From the NCBI GenBank assembly GCA_017562135.1, contig QEYB01000981.1:62001-126000 (forward strand): a DNA stretch of 64,000 nucleotides. The letters are read 5' to 3'. This document shows positions 1-12,400 of the stretch, one piece after another. The position numbers and the translations under genes were made by a program. The notes beneath the pieces are model-generated. The model ran no database searches. It saw only the letters and a program-made list of their open reading frames with translations, and was not told where the DNA came from. The stretch's first letter is position 1. Every line of letters begins with the position of its first letter. Origin of the DNA: Dipylidium caninum. Its lineage: Eukaryota > Platyhelminthes > Cestoda > Cyclophyllidea > Dipylidiidae.

Positions 1-2925
1 CAGTCGACGCTCACAGCCTTTGACCCCAGGAGTTCACTCTAGCGGTCGGCGAGGCAGTCGCGTCCGTGGCCATTTGTGTCGCCCACAGTCTTCTACACTG
101 AGCACCAACGAGACGGGCAAAGCAACGGTCTTCTGACGATAACCAGGCCCACGCATCATCGTTAACTTCTCGCCCCCGGAATTTTTTGCATGCACAATCG
201 GGACCGTCTCTTGGGCCACAAACAACAGAGCAATTTTTTGCTGCAGTTCTGAGGTGAACCTCCCGGAAGTTTGGAGAATGCTACGGCAATTCACTGAGAA
301 ATTTTCACAATTTCAAGATCGGTATGAGAGCGTCTTGGACCTAAAACATCCCACTTTCTCATTGCGCTGCCCCCATGAATGTTTTAGTTTTTGGCCTTCT
401 GTCCAGTTAATATGCGCAGTGGAAATAAAGACTGTTTACTCTCACCGCCTTGCATCTGTCTTTTGGGGTTGACTGCGTCTAATAACACTGCAGATGCAGT
501 CGCAGGTGCAGGTACACTGAAAAAAAATCTAGAAATCAAGAATAATCGCCACACAGGCCCCGGCCACGCACAATCATTGGAGATTTTCCGTGTTCCTTCA
601 ACACGATGATCGGCAAATAAACGTCTGCCTCGGACAAATGCCACTTGAAGGGAGACACCGATGTTCCGTGGCCTCATCGGTAATAAAAACTCCTTAAGCT
701 CGACCATTTCTTCTGCTAACAACATGAACGTTGGCGAAACCAGAAGACACTGCAGTGTCGGATGGGATCTTGAAATGTTTTTTTTTCTCTTCTATAAGGG
801 CACGTGTAAAGAGATGTGGCCGGTTGGTTGTGTGTTTGTAATTTAGTCTATCATTAAACTCCACTAGGCAGATTTATTTTCCTGGGCCACTCTGGCACAA
901 CTTCAATGAATGCAGGTGGGAGTGTAGGACGGTAAGTGGGCTGGCGATGTTCCGCCTAAGGGCGCCACGCGAAGGGTGTGGTCCTCGCCGCCCCGAGGGG
1001 AGGACGCCACGGTGGATTGGTTTCGTGCCGCTCCGTGTCCTCCCCACCGAGGCGAAGCCTCATTGCGAAACGCTGCATCAAACACCGCGGGTAGCCTGGC
1101 AGCACATCATAAAAATAGTCACCTCGATGTCGCCAATTGCGGCCTTACACTTACATCGAATGCATTTTTGGTTAAGGGGAATTAGGTGTGTGGGTGGGTG
1201 CGCAGGCCTGGAATATGAAGTATTGAGAAGGCATGAAATAGGAGCCACTTTTGCAATGTTTATTTACAGATACCAAGGAAAAGGACTTTACGACCTTCAT
1301 GCCATTCATCTAATTGCCAAATTCTAGGGTTAGAAATTGTTTAAATCCCTAGTTATTTGCTCTTGACAAGAAGGAGGACGTGCAAATCAAGCTCCACAAA
1401 CTCACTAATTTTGGCCTTAACGGAATTTCTGATTTCTTCCTCCCCAGCAGTAGGGTGCGAAAAATTCTTTACCTGTACTACTGAAGGCTTCTTCTACCCT
1501 AGAAAAATGTCATCTAAAGTACAGTACATTTGACGATTTCTCTGAGAGTTGCTGAGTTACTTTTCAGCAGACAGTTTGCTCCAACGGGGCCAATGCCTCT
1601 TGTGTTTTGCGTTTGAGAGTGCCATCCATTAGACAATCCTTTCGAAGAGCTTCACTAGATACTCCCGTGGCAGGTGAGTGTAATCGTCGCTCGACTTAGC
1701 ACCCCGTAGTAGTGTCGGGGAGTAAAACGGCTTCACCCTTGCTAGCCGCACACGAAGCATGCGAGAGATGTGGATGCGATGGGAGTCAGGGAAAGGCCAA
1801 CGCCCTGGCACCAGGAAATCCAGGTCCGAAGGAAAAAGACCCGTGGGTGTTCGTGATTTGACACTGATGTGAAGAAAAGGGCTCTTTCCTGAATTTGCTA
1901 CTTCACCCTTACTGGTGCAACTTTACTACGTACCTCGGGGTATCTCGACACTATTTCCCAAGCAGGCGCAGAAAGCAAATGCGCGCAGACTTTTGCAAGC
2001 TGGTGGGCTTTCATAACCGTTCTCTGCAGCTGAATTCACCGAGGGCTCGGGTCAACTGACATTCAGATCTTATAACCCAAAGGCGCATCAACTTCTATTT
2101 TAGTACTATTTTAACTGACTGAAGTCTCCCCTCCTGACTACCCATCGCCTTGGCTTAACCACGTGTCTCAGGAGACGTGCATCTAAATTCCCTGCCCGCA
2201 TGGCTAGAGGAAAAAGGATTGAGCAAGAGCTGGTGAAAGGGATCAAACGACAGCCTTGGCATGACGACGATAGTTGGGAGGCACTACAAGGAGGAAAGGG
2301 AAAATGCAAGACTCCACTGCAATGCCGAGATCATTGTACAAAAGATGCATCCACCACCTCACCTCGACCTCAAAATTCAAAAGTGTCTGATCAGCAGGCG
2401 GAATTCCGCTTATTCCTCTAACGAATCTTGTTACCTGACTGAATTGTCAGCCGTGAAATGCAAATCCATGATGGTTATGCTTCTGTGCTTGCCTTTTAAG
2501 GCCCTCCTATTAAATGGAATTTGTGGAGACCTGAAAAGTTACTACTAGGAAAGGAATCCGCCGAAAGGGAACTTACATTAAGAAGAGTATTTATCCGCCT
2601 TGGTCTCACAAGCAATGTCGTATATTTTTCAAGCACAGCTTGCAATATTTTTGCCACAAAAGGAAAGGTGTGAACCAGAAAGAGCGCAGAAAACGGAGGG
2701 TGTGCGTGTGTTGGTGGGTGTTCATTTGTGGGCGTTAAGAACATGTGAAGGGGAGAAGACAAACGAGAATTTGAAAGTTGAGAGGCAAATAGTCCATTGC
2801 GGAGTCTTCTTAGGTCCCAGTGTGTTCTAAGCAAAAGTCGAGTACCTACGTGGGCGGCTTCGTTAGTGAACTGCCTTGAGAGATGCGATTCGGCGAGGGG
2901 GCAGAGCGGAGAAGGGCGGGAAGAC
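1..2925. other. Non-coding flank, no gene seen
   Basis: No open frame here resembles a known protein, and I found no run of exons with consistent splice phase. A GC-rich block near 950-1080 contains a short hairpin-like element (four C, GA, four G, flanked by GTCCT and AGGAC) but has no recognised function. The right end is the 3' side of the universal stress protein gene. Confidence 0.5.
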
Positions 2926-3435
2926 CTATATCGGTCTGAGAGAGGCGCGCCGGAGGTCCTTGTCACTCCTCGGCACAGGGACCACGGTGAGAGGAACAGA
3001 GGAGTGGTGCAGCACGTAATCACTGACGCTGCCAAAAACCGTTCTTTTGAGGGTGCTCACCCCGCGACATCCCATTACGATTAGGTCGGCGCTCAAATCT
3101 CTCGCCTGACTGACAATCATCTCGCCTGGTTTCGTGCCCACGGTCAAGGTGAAGTCACCGGAGACTCCTTTATCTTCCAGCTTAGAAAGAAAGTCATGAC
3201 TTAGAGTGTTCGACAGTTCAATGTGCTCCTGTAGCATTGCTTTAATCTCATTGGTTTTGCTCTGTCCGGGAGTGGTGAGGGAAAAATTGTTGGCCGCGTA
3301 GCTGGGCTCACAGATGTGATAAAGGTGGATCACGTCGGTGGGACGAAATATGTTCGCCATGTACCAAGCCATTGCACGTTTACTCGATTCACTTTTATCC
3401 ACAGGGAGGAGGACTTGACGGGGATCATTGAACAT
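2926..3435 (-). CDS. Universal stress protein (UspA family)
   Basis: This predicts a 169-residue cytosolic nucleotide-binding protein of the UspA superfamily, which in other organisms helps cells survive stress. The N-terminal strand reads VLLPVDKSESSKRA, with the Asp typical of the family. Near the C-terminus GCRGVSTLKRTVFGS fits the ATP-binding signature G-2x-G-9x-G-S/T exactly, followed by VPLTVVPVP, the usual last strand. The open frame continues about 430 nt upstream, but that part has biased composition and no family similarity, so I chose the ATG at 3435, directly before the first Usp strand. Length matches single-domain animal Usps. There is no intron in the coding part. Animal Usp genes are patchily distributed and are well known in flatworms and cnidarians. 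The exact physiological role is unknown. Confidence 0.9.
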   Translation of the reverse strand: MFNDPRQVLLPVDKSESSKRAMAWYMANIFRPTDVIHLYHICEPSYAANNFSLTTPGQSKTNEIKAMLQEHIELSNTLSHDFLSKLEDKGVSGDFTLTVGTKPGEMIVSQARDLSADLIVMGCRGVSTLKRTVFGSVSDYVLHHSSVPLTVVPVPRSDKDLRRASLRPI

Positions 3436-3672
3436 GTTGGGAAACTTGTAAAGTTTGAAGTGATCGTCGACGAGAAAACATATGGATTTGTTTGGGTCCG
3501 GATTAAATGACGCCTTCGTGACTGGCGTGAAGAGGCACGTTTTTGACTCGACTGGCCAATCAACCAGATGCACAGACTGCGCAGACCAATCGAGTGTCCG
3601 ATGGAAGAGGACCCAATCAAACGATGCTACATGGATGGTCGTGCGGAGCCTCGGGCAACCAGTCTCCGTCCC

Positions 3673-3700
3673 AGGCGGTGAGACGGGAGAGGCACCGCCT
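3673..3700. repeat. Short inverted repeat upstream of the Usp gene
   Basis: Eight-base arms AGGCGGTG (3673-3680) and CACCGCCT (3693-3700) can pair across a 12-base loop. The element lies about 240 bases upstream of the Usp start codon, in the likely promoter or 5' leader. Function is unknown and chance is possible in this GC-rich patch. Confidence 0.4.
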
Positions 3701-3869
3701 GCCACGACAACAACTCGCCATCCCCGAGGAACGCGCGACTCGGCGGGCCCCGCCTCTCGGCTTCCAGTTCTCCTTCGCACTCCTCGCCACACCTTCGGTC
3801 TCAACGCTGATGCATAAGTATTACGAGGATGATCCTTCAGATGAACCTCTTTTTCCCAAAACGTCATAA

Positions 3870-6800
3870 AGGTCTCGCTATTTCACTTTGTTCATGAGTC
3901 TGTGAGTTTTTGATAGAATGCCCGACGGATACTGTTTTTCAACATCCATCGCTCATTTTTTTTCCTAATTAATAAGTGACCCTTTGAAGTGGGAGCGATG
4001 TAGGTCACATGTGCCTTACTTATTCGATGCTCCTGCGAAGGGTAAACTCTAAGCGTGTTAAGTATAATTTCTGTTATGTGAGTCAGCGCAAAACTAAAGG
4101 GATTAGAGATTTTACCTGGTTTGCAGATGCAGCGGAAGAGATAATGCTTCATCAATTTTCGAGTGTTAAGTAAACTCCAGGTCCGACTTCGTTTGTGGGC
4201 GAGAAAGGGACGGTATAGCCTACCCTTATGGGTGGCGGTTTTCCTTCTTAAAACGCACCACAACAATGCCTTCGTCGCCAAATCTGAATATATTTATTCG
4301 TTAAAATAGCCTTATGACTTCAACTTTTTTTAAATGGTGGACGATTACCAGACGCTGCGTAGAATGTCTGCGGTTCTACCACTTGTCCTCATCCTCATGT
4401 CGTCAAATTCACCGGATAGCGTCAATATGACCGCTCAGAGGTGCCCGCTCTCACACATTCCCGCTGCTCCTGGCACCTCGTTAATCGCCTCTCCGAGTTG
4501 GCCACCCCCATGTGACTGGCCTTGTGATTCGCACAGAGCGTTTGGCGCATTCTTAGAAGTTTCTTCAATGATGCGTCGTAATTTAAAGCGAGAGTCAACT
4601 TTCGCTCTCTTCTACCTCAAATATCATAAGCTTTCAAGGGTTAAGAGCTAACGTTGGCACTTGACTATGCTACAGGATTTCCGAGTTCTATACTTTGAAA
4701 GCTTTTTACTTCATCATCTACAACCTCTTCTTACAACTCTGTGACCATCGAAGTTTTAGTCTTCCAGACTTCCTTCGCCGTCTATTTCAATCGACGGAGG
4801 TTCTTTGAGAACTGCAATGTAATGCGAGACCACCATTGACGAGGAAGTGCTTTGGGTTCAAATTATCCTACGGGCGTTTAGTGCATTGAATGACTACTAA
4901 GGCACAAAGTTATGAAAGTGGAATTTCTGTCATGAAGTTTGAAATTCCGCTTGGAAGGAGGGTGGGAGGAGGACAGCCTCCCTGTCATGTCCCTTTTGCT
5001 TTAGCTCCTTTCCAGTGCCAACTTTTTCAAATAGTTAACTATCCTTGTCAATTCATATGCGGTACTGCAATGTGGAGAGAGAAGTGGTGCATTAACTTTT
5101 TGGTCCCGATTAAGAAATTGCGTAATGTGTGAAAAAAATGAGAACTCCAATGGTTTTTGGAATTTCTAGTAACAGGACTTTTGACCGCAGCCACGCCTGA
5201 GTGGCGGAAAGGCGGGCAGAAGGTCTGAGCAACATGCAAATGAAATTATTGCTAATTTGCGGTCCTTTTAGTACACGATGGCATTCCTTCTTTTGCATAT
5301 TTCTTTTCGCGGTCTCCAAATCATGTGAGCTCCAGTGAAGATCTTGAACCAGCGTGCTCCAGACCTAGCGTACCTCGTCAGCTCCCCCCTAGGAAATCAC
5401 GGGGCCGGAGATTGAAATATAAATAAGATTTATGGAGAGGATCTTAGATCTTCACATGTTGGGAGGAAGAAGGATTAACGGACTGCCACAGCGCCCACGA
5501 AGTGCACACGTCCTCGGGAGGATCGGCAACAAACGCCTTTTATAGCGTTAATTATGTACTGGAAGAACATACACATCCGGCTGCCGGCTGTTGCCCTTAT
5601 GGCGCTGCATCCCGCACTTTGGCCAGGTGCCTTAGGCAATGAAGACGAGGCACCAAACCTGAAAACATTCCCATGATTCTTTGTGGGTCAAATGATCTTT
5701 CCGCACCACAATTTGTATGCGCCTGGACTGAATCACCACGAAATTCAAGGCTCAAATAGGTAATTGAAGCCACATGTCTCTCACATCATTCATTCATTCA
5801 CTCATCATCCATTAACTAACCTCCCGCTCATTCATTTAGTACAGACTGGAGAGGAAATAGAAAGCCGAAACTGTCATTCAGAGTCAAAAAAAGCTAGCCA
5901 AAGAAGATCGGTCATTCAAGTGCCACTAATGAGACCCGTTTTCGTTAAACTCAGACCAAAAGAAGTAAATAAGAATGTATGGTGATTGGAATGAACCACC
6001 ACAGCCCTAATTCGTTGTTCTGGTGAAGTGGGATTGCGAAAACCGCCTGCATGAAGGCCAAAGAAAGCCAAGCGGAGGCGTTAAAGCATTTGCGTATTCA
6101 CATTTTTGCATATGCCCAGCTCCGTGAATTCCTAACGGAGAGGCAAATGCATCTCCTTACGTTTTAATATAAGGTTGGACGTGAGACATTGGAGGCTTCC
6201 TAGTAGCAATGCGCCAGTCCGATGAGGGGGTATGAGGAGCTAAACTTTAGTCCCAAAAAGGAAGGAATATGGAAGAAGACAATGCTCTAAAATACGAAAC
6301 ACTCAGCAACCGTCGGTTCGGTATAATTTGCAGTGCATTTTCTTCGTCTGCCATCGGAAGCGCAGGTGGCATGGCACTGCTGACAGCCATTTCTAAAAGT
6401 TATCATTGGGGGGGAACGGATTAAACATTCTCAAAATCACTGCATATAGACCGATTGGATGAGATTATGATGGCGGTTTCTGTACGCCAACGTCCTCAGT
6501 AGAGTGGGGAGGTGTGGGAAATATATTTCGGTCCTCACTTGAAGCAGATTCGTTGTTCTAAATGACCGAGCAGGCATTATCCTGAATGGGCCCAACTGTT
6601 ATCAAAGGGACGAAGTCCTTTCACGAGAAATTCGGGTGGAGAAGTTCGAGCAATCACCAGATTCAGGCTCAGTGATATCAGGAGTACTTTTTGGTCTTCA
6701 CGAACATTTTATGTGACCATAGGAAATGAGGAATTTGGTGAGCAAATGCTTCAAGAAACCTTAAGGTCCCTCAAGATATAAATACGCTTACCAGAACATC

Positions 6801-7394
6801 TTTATTTGCGACGGATTCCTTGGACAACTTTTCATTGTTGTAGTCTTAATTAAATATGGAAAAATCAGATTCACACAGGAGGAATTCGGCATCATTTTTT
6901 AAATTACTCACAATAGACTCTGAACATGTGCTGCATGTCATCTCTACCTCCTGAATATGTAGAAATAACAACCTCAAGGCCGTATGCAACCCTCTCTTAA
7001 CCTTTACAGACTTTCTGACTTAATAATGCGAGCACGGAATGGTCAGAGGATGAAACAAGAGCCTGCTAGGGTATTGGATGATAGTTTGGACGTTATGTCG
7101 AATATCCAAATAGAGGTCGAATGAAAGAAAAGAAATAGACTTCGACTGGTAGGAAAGAAGAAAGAAATCACGTTCCCCGAGATCTATGCTCTACTACATA
7201 AGCTGTTAAGCGCTCAAATAGATGTTTACCGACCACAAAGTCTGTCATACAGATAGACAGCCCACGTATTGGATATTTTTCTTGTACTTAACACCTTTTC
7301 AGTGGAGGAGAAATAGCGATAAGTGTTTTGTCAGGTTTGGCTATTAAGTTTGGAACAATGTAAAAAATAGAGAGCCCAATCATCTTCCATGCCT
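3870..7394. other. Intergenic stretch with a CATT microsatellite
   Basis: No gene is supported. A short degenerate CATT/CATC tandem repeat lies at about 5787-5812. The longest frames (for example 4334-4651 and 3892-4281 on the opposite strand) have no recognisable domain, and their composition resembles the surrounding DNA. Confidence 0.5.
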
Positions 7395-8290
7395 AAGAAT
7401 TTCTACCAACGACTGAGCAAGTCACATGCGCATTCTCAAAAAGATATTCATTTTGTAGTTAGTAAACGGTTCAAAGTCCTTCATAATGTCGTTTTAGTTA
7501 CCGTATTTTTACGGAAAAGACCCGTGAAACCTAATTTGCCTGTCGTACGGGTGTTATTTCTTCATAAAGTTTCTCATGCACGGCAATTGGGTACCGTCCT
7601 TGTTATGCTTTCGCTTGTTTGCATTAAATGAAGAAATAATTGATGAACACGCCTTAGGCCTCCCACTATAATTTCTTTTTCGATAAAATTTCTGCTTGGA
7701 GGCGCATCCTGAGAGAGTATCTTTGTCTATCCACTTGCTTAATCGTTTTCAATTATCTTATACAAAATCCACTTTTCGTCGGAAGTGGTGATTTGGTGGA
7801 GAACAGTGGCTTTCGGGTATTGCAAGGGAAGTAACAAGGAATCGAACTTGCTCTTGCGCTGGCTCGATCATCTGCAGCTGCGTCAGTTCGCACAGTCGGC
7901 GCACATGAGTCCAATTTGCTTTTTTTCCACTTTATCTCCATTTATTGTACGCAGACTTTTCAACACGGCCCAGCCGTCTGGATGGCTGGTTCCTACTTTA
8001 CACCCAAATTGACGAATAGTTGTGGGTGTGAGACGGATTCCACAGTGGTTCTTACTTCCTCCTCCCCGTCATCAACACGAGCCGGTGGTCTCCTTCGAGG
8101 CAAAGCTCTTGGACGACACTCAAATTGTCAGAACGGATTGGGAGAATTAGAGGATCCATCTCCGAATGCCTCACTAATGTGTCTCGAAGCCCATTAAACT
8201 GCGCTATCATGCTGTTTGCACTATTGTAAGAAAGGTAAATGTAGATCGCGGTTTGTTCCCGTCTGGTTTAGACGAAAAATGAAGTAAGAA
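7395..8290 (-). mobile_element. Mariner-like element, internally deleted copy
   Basis: This block aligns by eye with the longer mariner copy at 15442-16470 at both ends. Shared stretches lie at 7412-7500 versus 15487-15570 (C-terminal part of the transposase) and at about 7750-8290 versus 15975-16420 (N-terminal part). Reading frames on the minus strand are broken by stops. The region that carries the YSPD catalytic motif in the other copy is missing or unrecognisable here, so this copy cannot encode an active transposase. I did not identify terminal inverted repeats or a TA target duplication, so the ends are approximate. Confidence 0.7.
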
Positions 8291-9421
8291 TGCAACGACG
8301 ACGCTGAAAAATGTAACGAACCTAGTAAGAAAAATGGCTTTAAAATTTATAATTGGGAATATCATTGCATCTTACGCAGAACGAGCTGAACACAAAATAA
8401 AAAACGCCTCGTTGATAGTTTTCAACGGATAATTCGAATAAATTTCCTCAAAATAAGTACAAATACACGAATATATCAACATTTATCCTATGAACTGTGG
8501 GGGGAACCTCCGACAATGAGCTCTTAAGTATCCCATTAAAATTGATTAATTAATAAAGATCAATTTATATGAAGTACACCCTAACACAATATCTGCCGAA
8601 GGAAATAAGGAAATGAAAGAAATGAGCTATCTTTGGGTAATATATTGTGTTGACATGCTCTACTACATGAAAGGTTAATGTGGCAGCTGTAAAGAGCCTT
8701 TTAGGCTAAGCTAGTTAGTTTTAAAGAGCTACCCTTAAGACAATTTGGATAATGCTTAGCAGTCGAATAAGCAATAGTCTCATAAGTGGAGTGATGCATG
8801 GGGTATGCATGATCCAACAAACGAGCCACACTTTGTATATCCTTGTGGAACTAATACAATTGAATGGAATTTAGTGTCTCGTTACCTCTAAAATTGTGTT
8901 TGTGGTTAACAGCATGCCTATCGGGATGTCTTGAAAGCCTACAAGCAACTCTGATATCTTAGTGCAAATACCTAAAAAGGAGAAGCAAACCACATCAGAG
9001 TAGTGCAATAAACTGACATTCCATCACTAATCAAACTGTTTGAGCTCAATACTAGTACCCCGATATTTCTTAAGCTTACATTGAACGGAGCCTGCGTTTT
9101 ATGTCCGGCAACTTCATACGGCAATAAAAAGACTTCAACTTTACAATTATTACTATAAACTGAAGAAGGTTAAGCACAAAAATATAGGAGAAATTGCCTG
9201 ATATTTTAGGTTAACCATAAACGAGGCGTTGGGTTACAAGATATCGATAATGAAATCTAATATAAAAAGCGTTGTTCGCAAACCCTATTGGGCATTGTAT
9301 GTAAATGTACTTGCACCAGTACGATATACGTTTTAACCTTTTAAGTTGCATTAGTATCTGCAATCGAATTGGACTGGCGTGAATTCCCTAACTTTCGAAT
9401 TTGTTTCTTGGTGTGTCTTGG
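8291..9421. other. AT-rich intergenic DNA upstream of GEMIN5
   Basis: No coding exon was seen. The stretch is AT-rich with many stop codons in all frames. It must contain the promoter and 5' leader of GEMIN5, but I cannot point to a specific TATA box or initiator. Confidence 0.45.
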
Positions 9422-12400
9422 ATGACTGGGTGTGAAACTTCGGGTGTGTCCTCGGCATCGCTTGTGGTTCCTCATTCTTTGACTTGGTTCAAGTCATCGC
9501 CAGCTGCATGTTCACCGTGGTCCAACGATGAGGGCTGTGACATAGCTTTTATGAGTTACGAATTCTTGTGCATATTTAGACTGTGCTGTGACTCTTCGGT
9601 AACTGACAGCGGATATTGTTTCGTTCCCCTCGCTCAATTCAAAGCACATGATCAAAACGTCAATTCCGTTTCATTTCCTGTGCAGTTCTTAGATTCGTCA
9701 TTGGGCAAATATTTTATCACATGCGGGAATGACCGCTACATCAGAGTCTGGTCTTACAGTTTAAAGACGTATTCTTTAGACAAAGAAATCAATTTGGGAC
9801 AAGATGTCGTTCCGAACACTTGCGCCGCGTGTTATATATCAGAGTGTCTGTATATTTTGTGTGCAAGTCTCACTGGGCATGTGGTCATTTGGGAACCACT
9901 GTCTCCACATTTAGCTAAAAAGCCGTTGGTCAAGAAGTTTGTAAAAGACAGCGCTTCTAGTTGTGTCTGGACCCTGACTGCCGACCATCCCACACAAATT
10001 CTTGCTATTGTAGGCTATGAAAGTGGTGACATATGTGGATATTTGTACGACCGTCCAGTTCTGCAAATAAAAATTTGGAATTGTTCTTCCGTAAATCCGC
10101 CCACCGGTTTGACATATGTAGCTTGGTGACTGTCAGCGAACTTGAAAATGGTTACGGTTATTTCGCTAGCGCTGGACGCGATGGCGATGTCAGGGTAATT
10201 TCTAACAGATATATCGCGTATTTGGTTGTTTGTAAATGTCGCTTTACACCTGCCTTTTTTGAACTTTAAAACCTAATGTTTTGTGTAATAAAGATTTCTC
10301 GTGAGAGTCTACACAGGTAATTCTCTTTGTGGTTACTATTTACGGCTAAGGATTTGTATTTTAGTGTCCTTTTCTAATCTAACCCTTAACTTTTCTAGCT
10401 CTGGTCTATCGCCGATTGTCAATGCAAATATTCTCACCACTTTCGGACCTATCAGAAGGGGGCTATGAATCCTCAGGAACCAGTGACTTCAAAAGGCAAA
10501 GCTTGGATCTCTCTGGCCTCTACCTCTTGTACTTCTCACACCACTCCCCGCTTGCTTGCATTTGACCCTAAAGGAAATTTACATGCCTTCAATTGTGTAG
10601 ATAAGCCACTGCTCTGTGATTCCTCTTCGTCACCACGTCATACTGGTATTGTTTTTTCTCTAATGGCCATTCCCAATTCTTCAAACCTTTTCATATCCTT
10701 TGGCATGGATTTACAAATTATCGTCTGGATGGCTACTGATGGTGACTGGTATACCTTCCGCCCCGTGGCGAATCATGTTTGTCTCTCCTCCAAAATCAAC
10801 ACTCTATGCCAAGGACTTGGATTTTGCAGCCCCTTGGCTGTAGGCCTTTCTGATGGCAACTTACTGCTTCTCAATAATGTTCAGCCTCCTGCGCCCAACT
10901 CTTTTTTGTCCATTACTCGCCTGTCACCTCTACCGCCTTCTGGAGCTGCCGTTGGAATATCTGCCCTAGCTTGGCATCCAGATCCTCACTTCGAACACCT
11001 TCTGGCGATTGGTAGCAGCAAAGGATATGTTGATATAGTCGATGTTAGGAAACACCAAAGACGCGGACGGAACTTTAACCAGTTGGAAAGTTGTGTCTAT
11101 CGCGTAGCTTGGGGTCCCCACCTTTTTGAACCGCCAAGCACGAGTGGTGAAGAAGCTGATGGTGCCAACGTAGGCGGGCGGTTATTTGTCCATGCTGTTG
11201 CGAATGGTTCCCTCTTTCTTCTACTTTCATTGAAAAAGCCTCTTATGGATCTGGGACCTAAGTTTTCCCCTCTCTTGACGAACTTAGCCGATCGGAAGTT
11301 GGCAGATATCGCCTTTCGACAGCTAAATGAGGAAAAAGAGCTCAAATTCTCCTGGTTGGTTGCCTTGGGAAGTATGAATGGTGCTGTTAATATTTTTGGT
11401 CTACCCCATAGCAACGAGCCGATATTGCCTCTTTCTCGTGTAGACATTCATAAAAAATGTATTATTTCAATGATGTGGTCGCATCACACTGATAAGTACT
11501 TACTTGCAGTGGGCTCTTGTGAATCATCAATCGTTATTGTTGATGCTAGTATCTAGGCATACAAGAATATCTGGGAGCCCTTTTTTCTTCAAAATTACCA
11601 GGTCTGTATATTTCGGCCAATTTATTAAAACGGTGGCGGAATCCATCTCTTGCTGTCTCTTGGATTTTTGAATCTTATTCTGCTCAGGTCATTGAATGCT
11701 GAGTTAGGCTAATGGTTTGGGCGATATCGGAATTGGGGGCTTCCACAGCAATCGCCAACTACCGTAACCACCTTTCTCGTGTGTTTGCCTGCGTCTGGTC
11801 TCCCCACGATCCGGATTTTGTTCTTTCCGGTGAGGAATACGGCTACCTTGTGGGTTGGCGCCCTAGCGTTCAAACAATCGCAGCTCCACCACCCTATCGC
11901 AAACATCGAAATCCTTGTGGCAGAATACCTAACTGTCAGACAAATGTTGAGGAGGTTACTCAGAGAGATACATTACCGGAATTAGAGTTAATGAATCAAA
12001 TTCTCCCAAAACGCAGTGAACCTAGTGTAAGTAGGAAGCCTCCTCTTCTACCTAGTCTTTTCGCTACACCAAGTTTCACTGACTGCTCCATGCCGGTACT
12101 TGACAGTTCACCCCCAGTTAAAATGTGCTCTCGTTTCTCCGTTGTGCTTGATTTCGTATCATTCATGAGAGATCCTTCGACTGTTCCCGAGGAACGAATT
12201 TTACCGGAGTTTAATTTACTCTGCAGTCATGGGTTCTCCCGACGACGTCAATTGGTTCGTTTTACCGAAGCTGAGGCACTGAAACATTTCTCAATCTCTT
12301 CTAGCGGATCTAATAAGCAATCTCGCCTTGACGCTTATTTCACTCTCCTGTTATGGCTAGGCAGAGCTGATTTAGTTGCAACTAAGTGTATTGAACTACA

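Noticed and set aside
3436..3867. An N-terminal extension of the Usp gene to residue 313
   Set aside because: The extra part is Arg/Pro/Gly-rich with no Usp similarity, and the ATG at 3435 gives a standard family length.
4334..4651. A 105-codon plus-strand frame in the left intergenic region
   Set aside because: No domain, no splice partners, and composition like non-coding neighbours.
11097..11447. Long minus-strand frame inside GEMIN5
   Set aside because: It is the shadow of a conserved WD40 coding exon on the plus strand.
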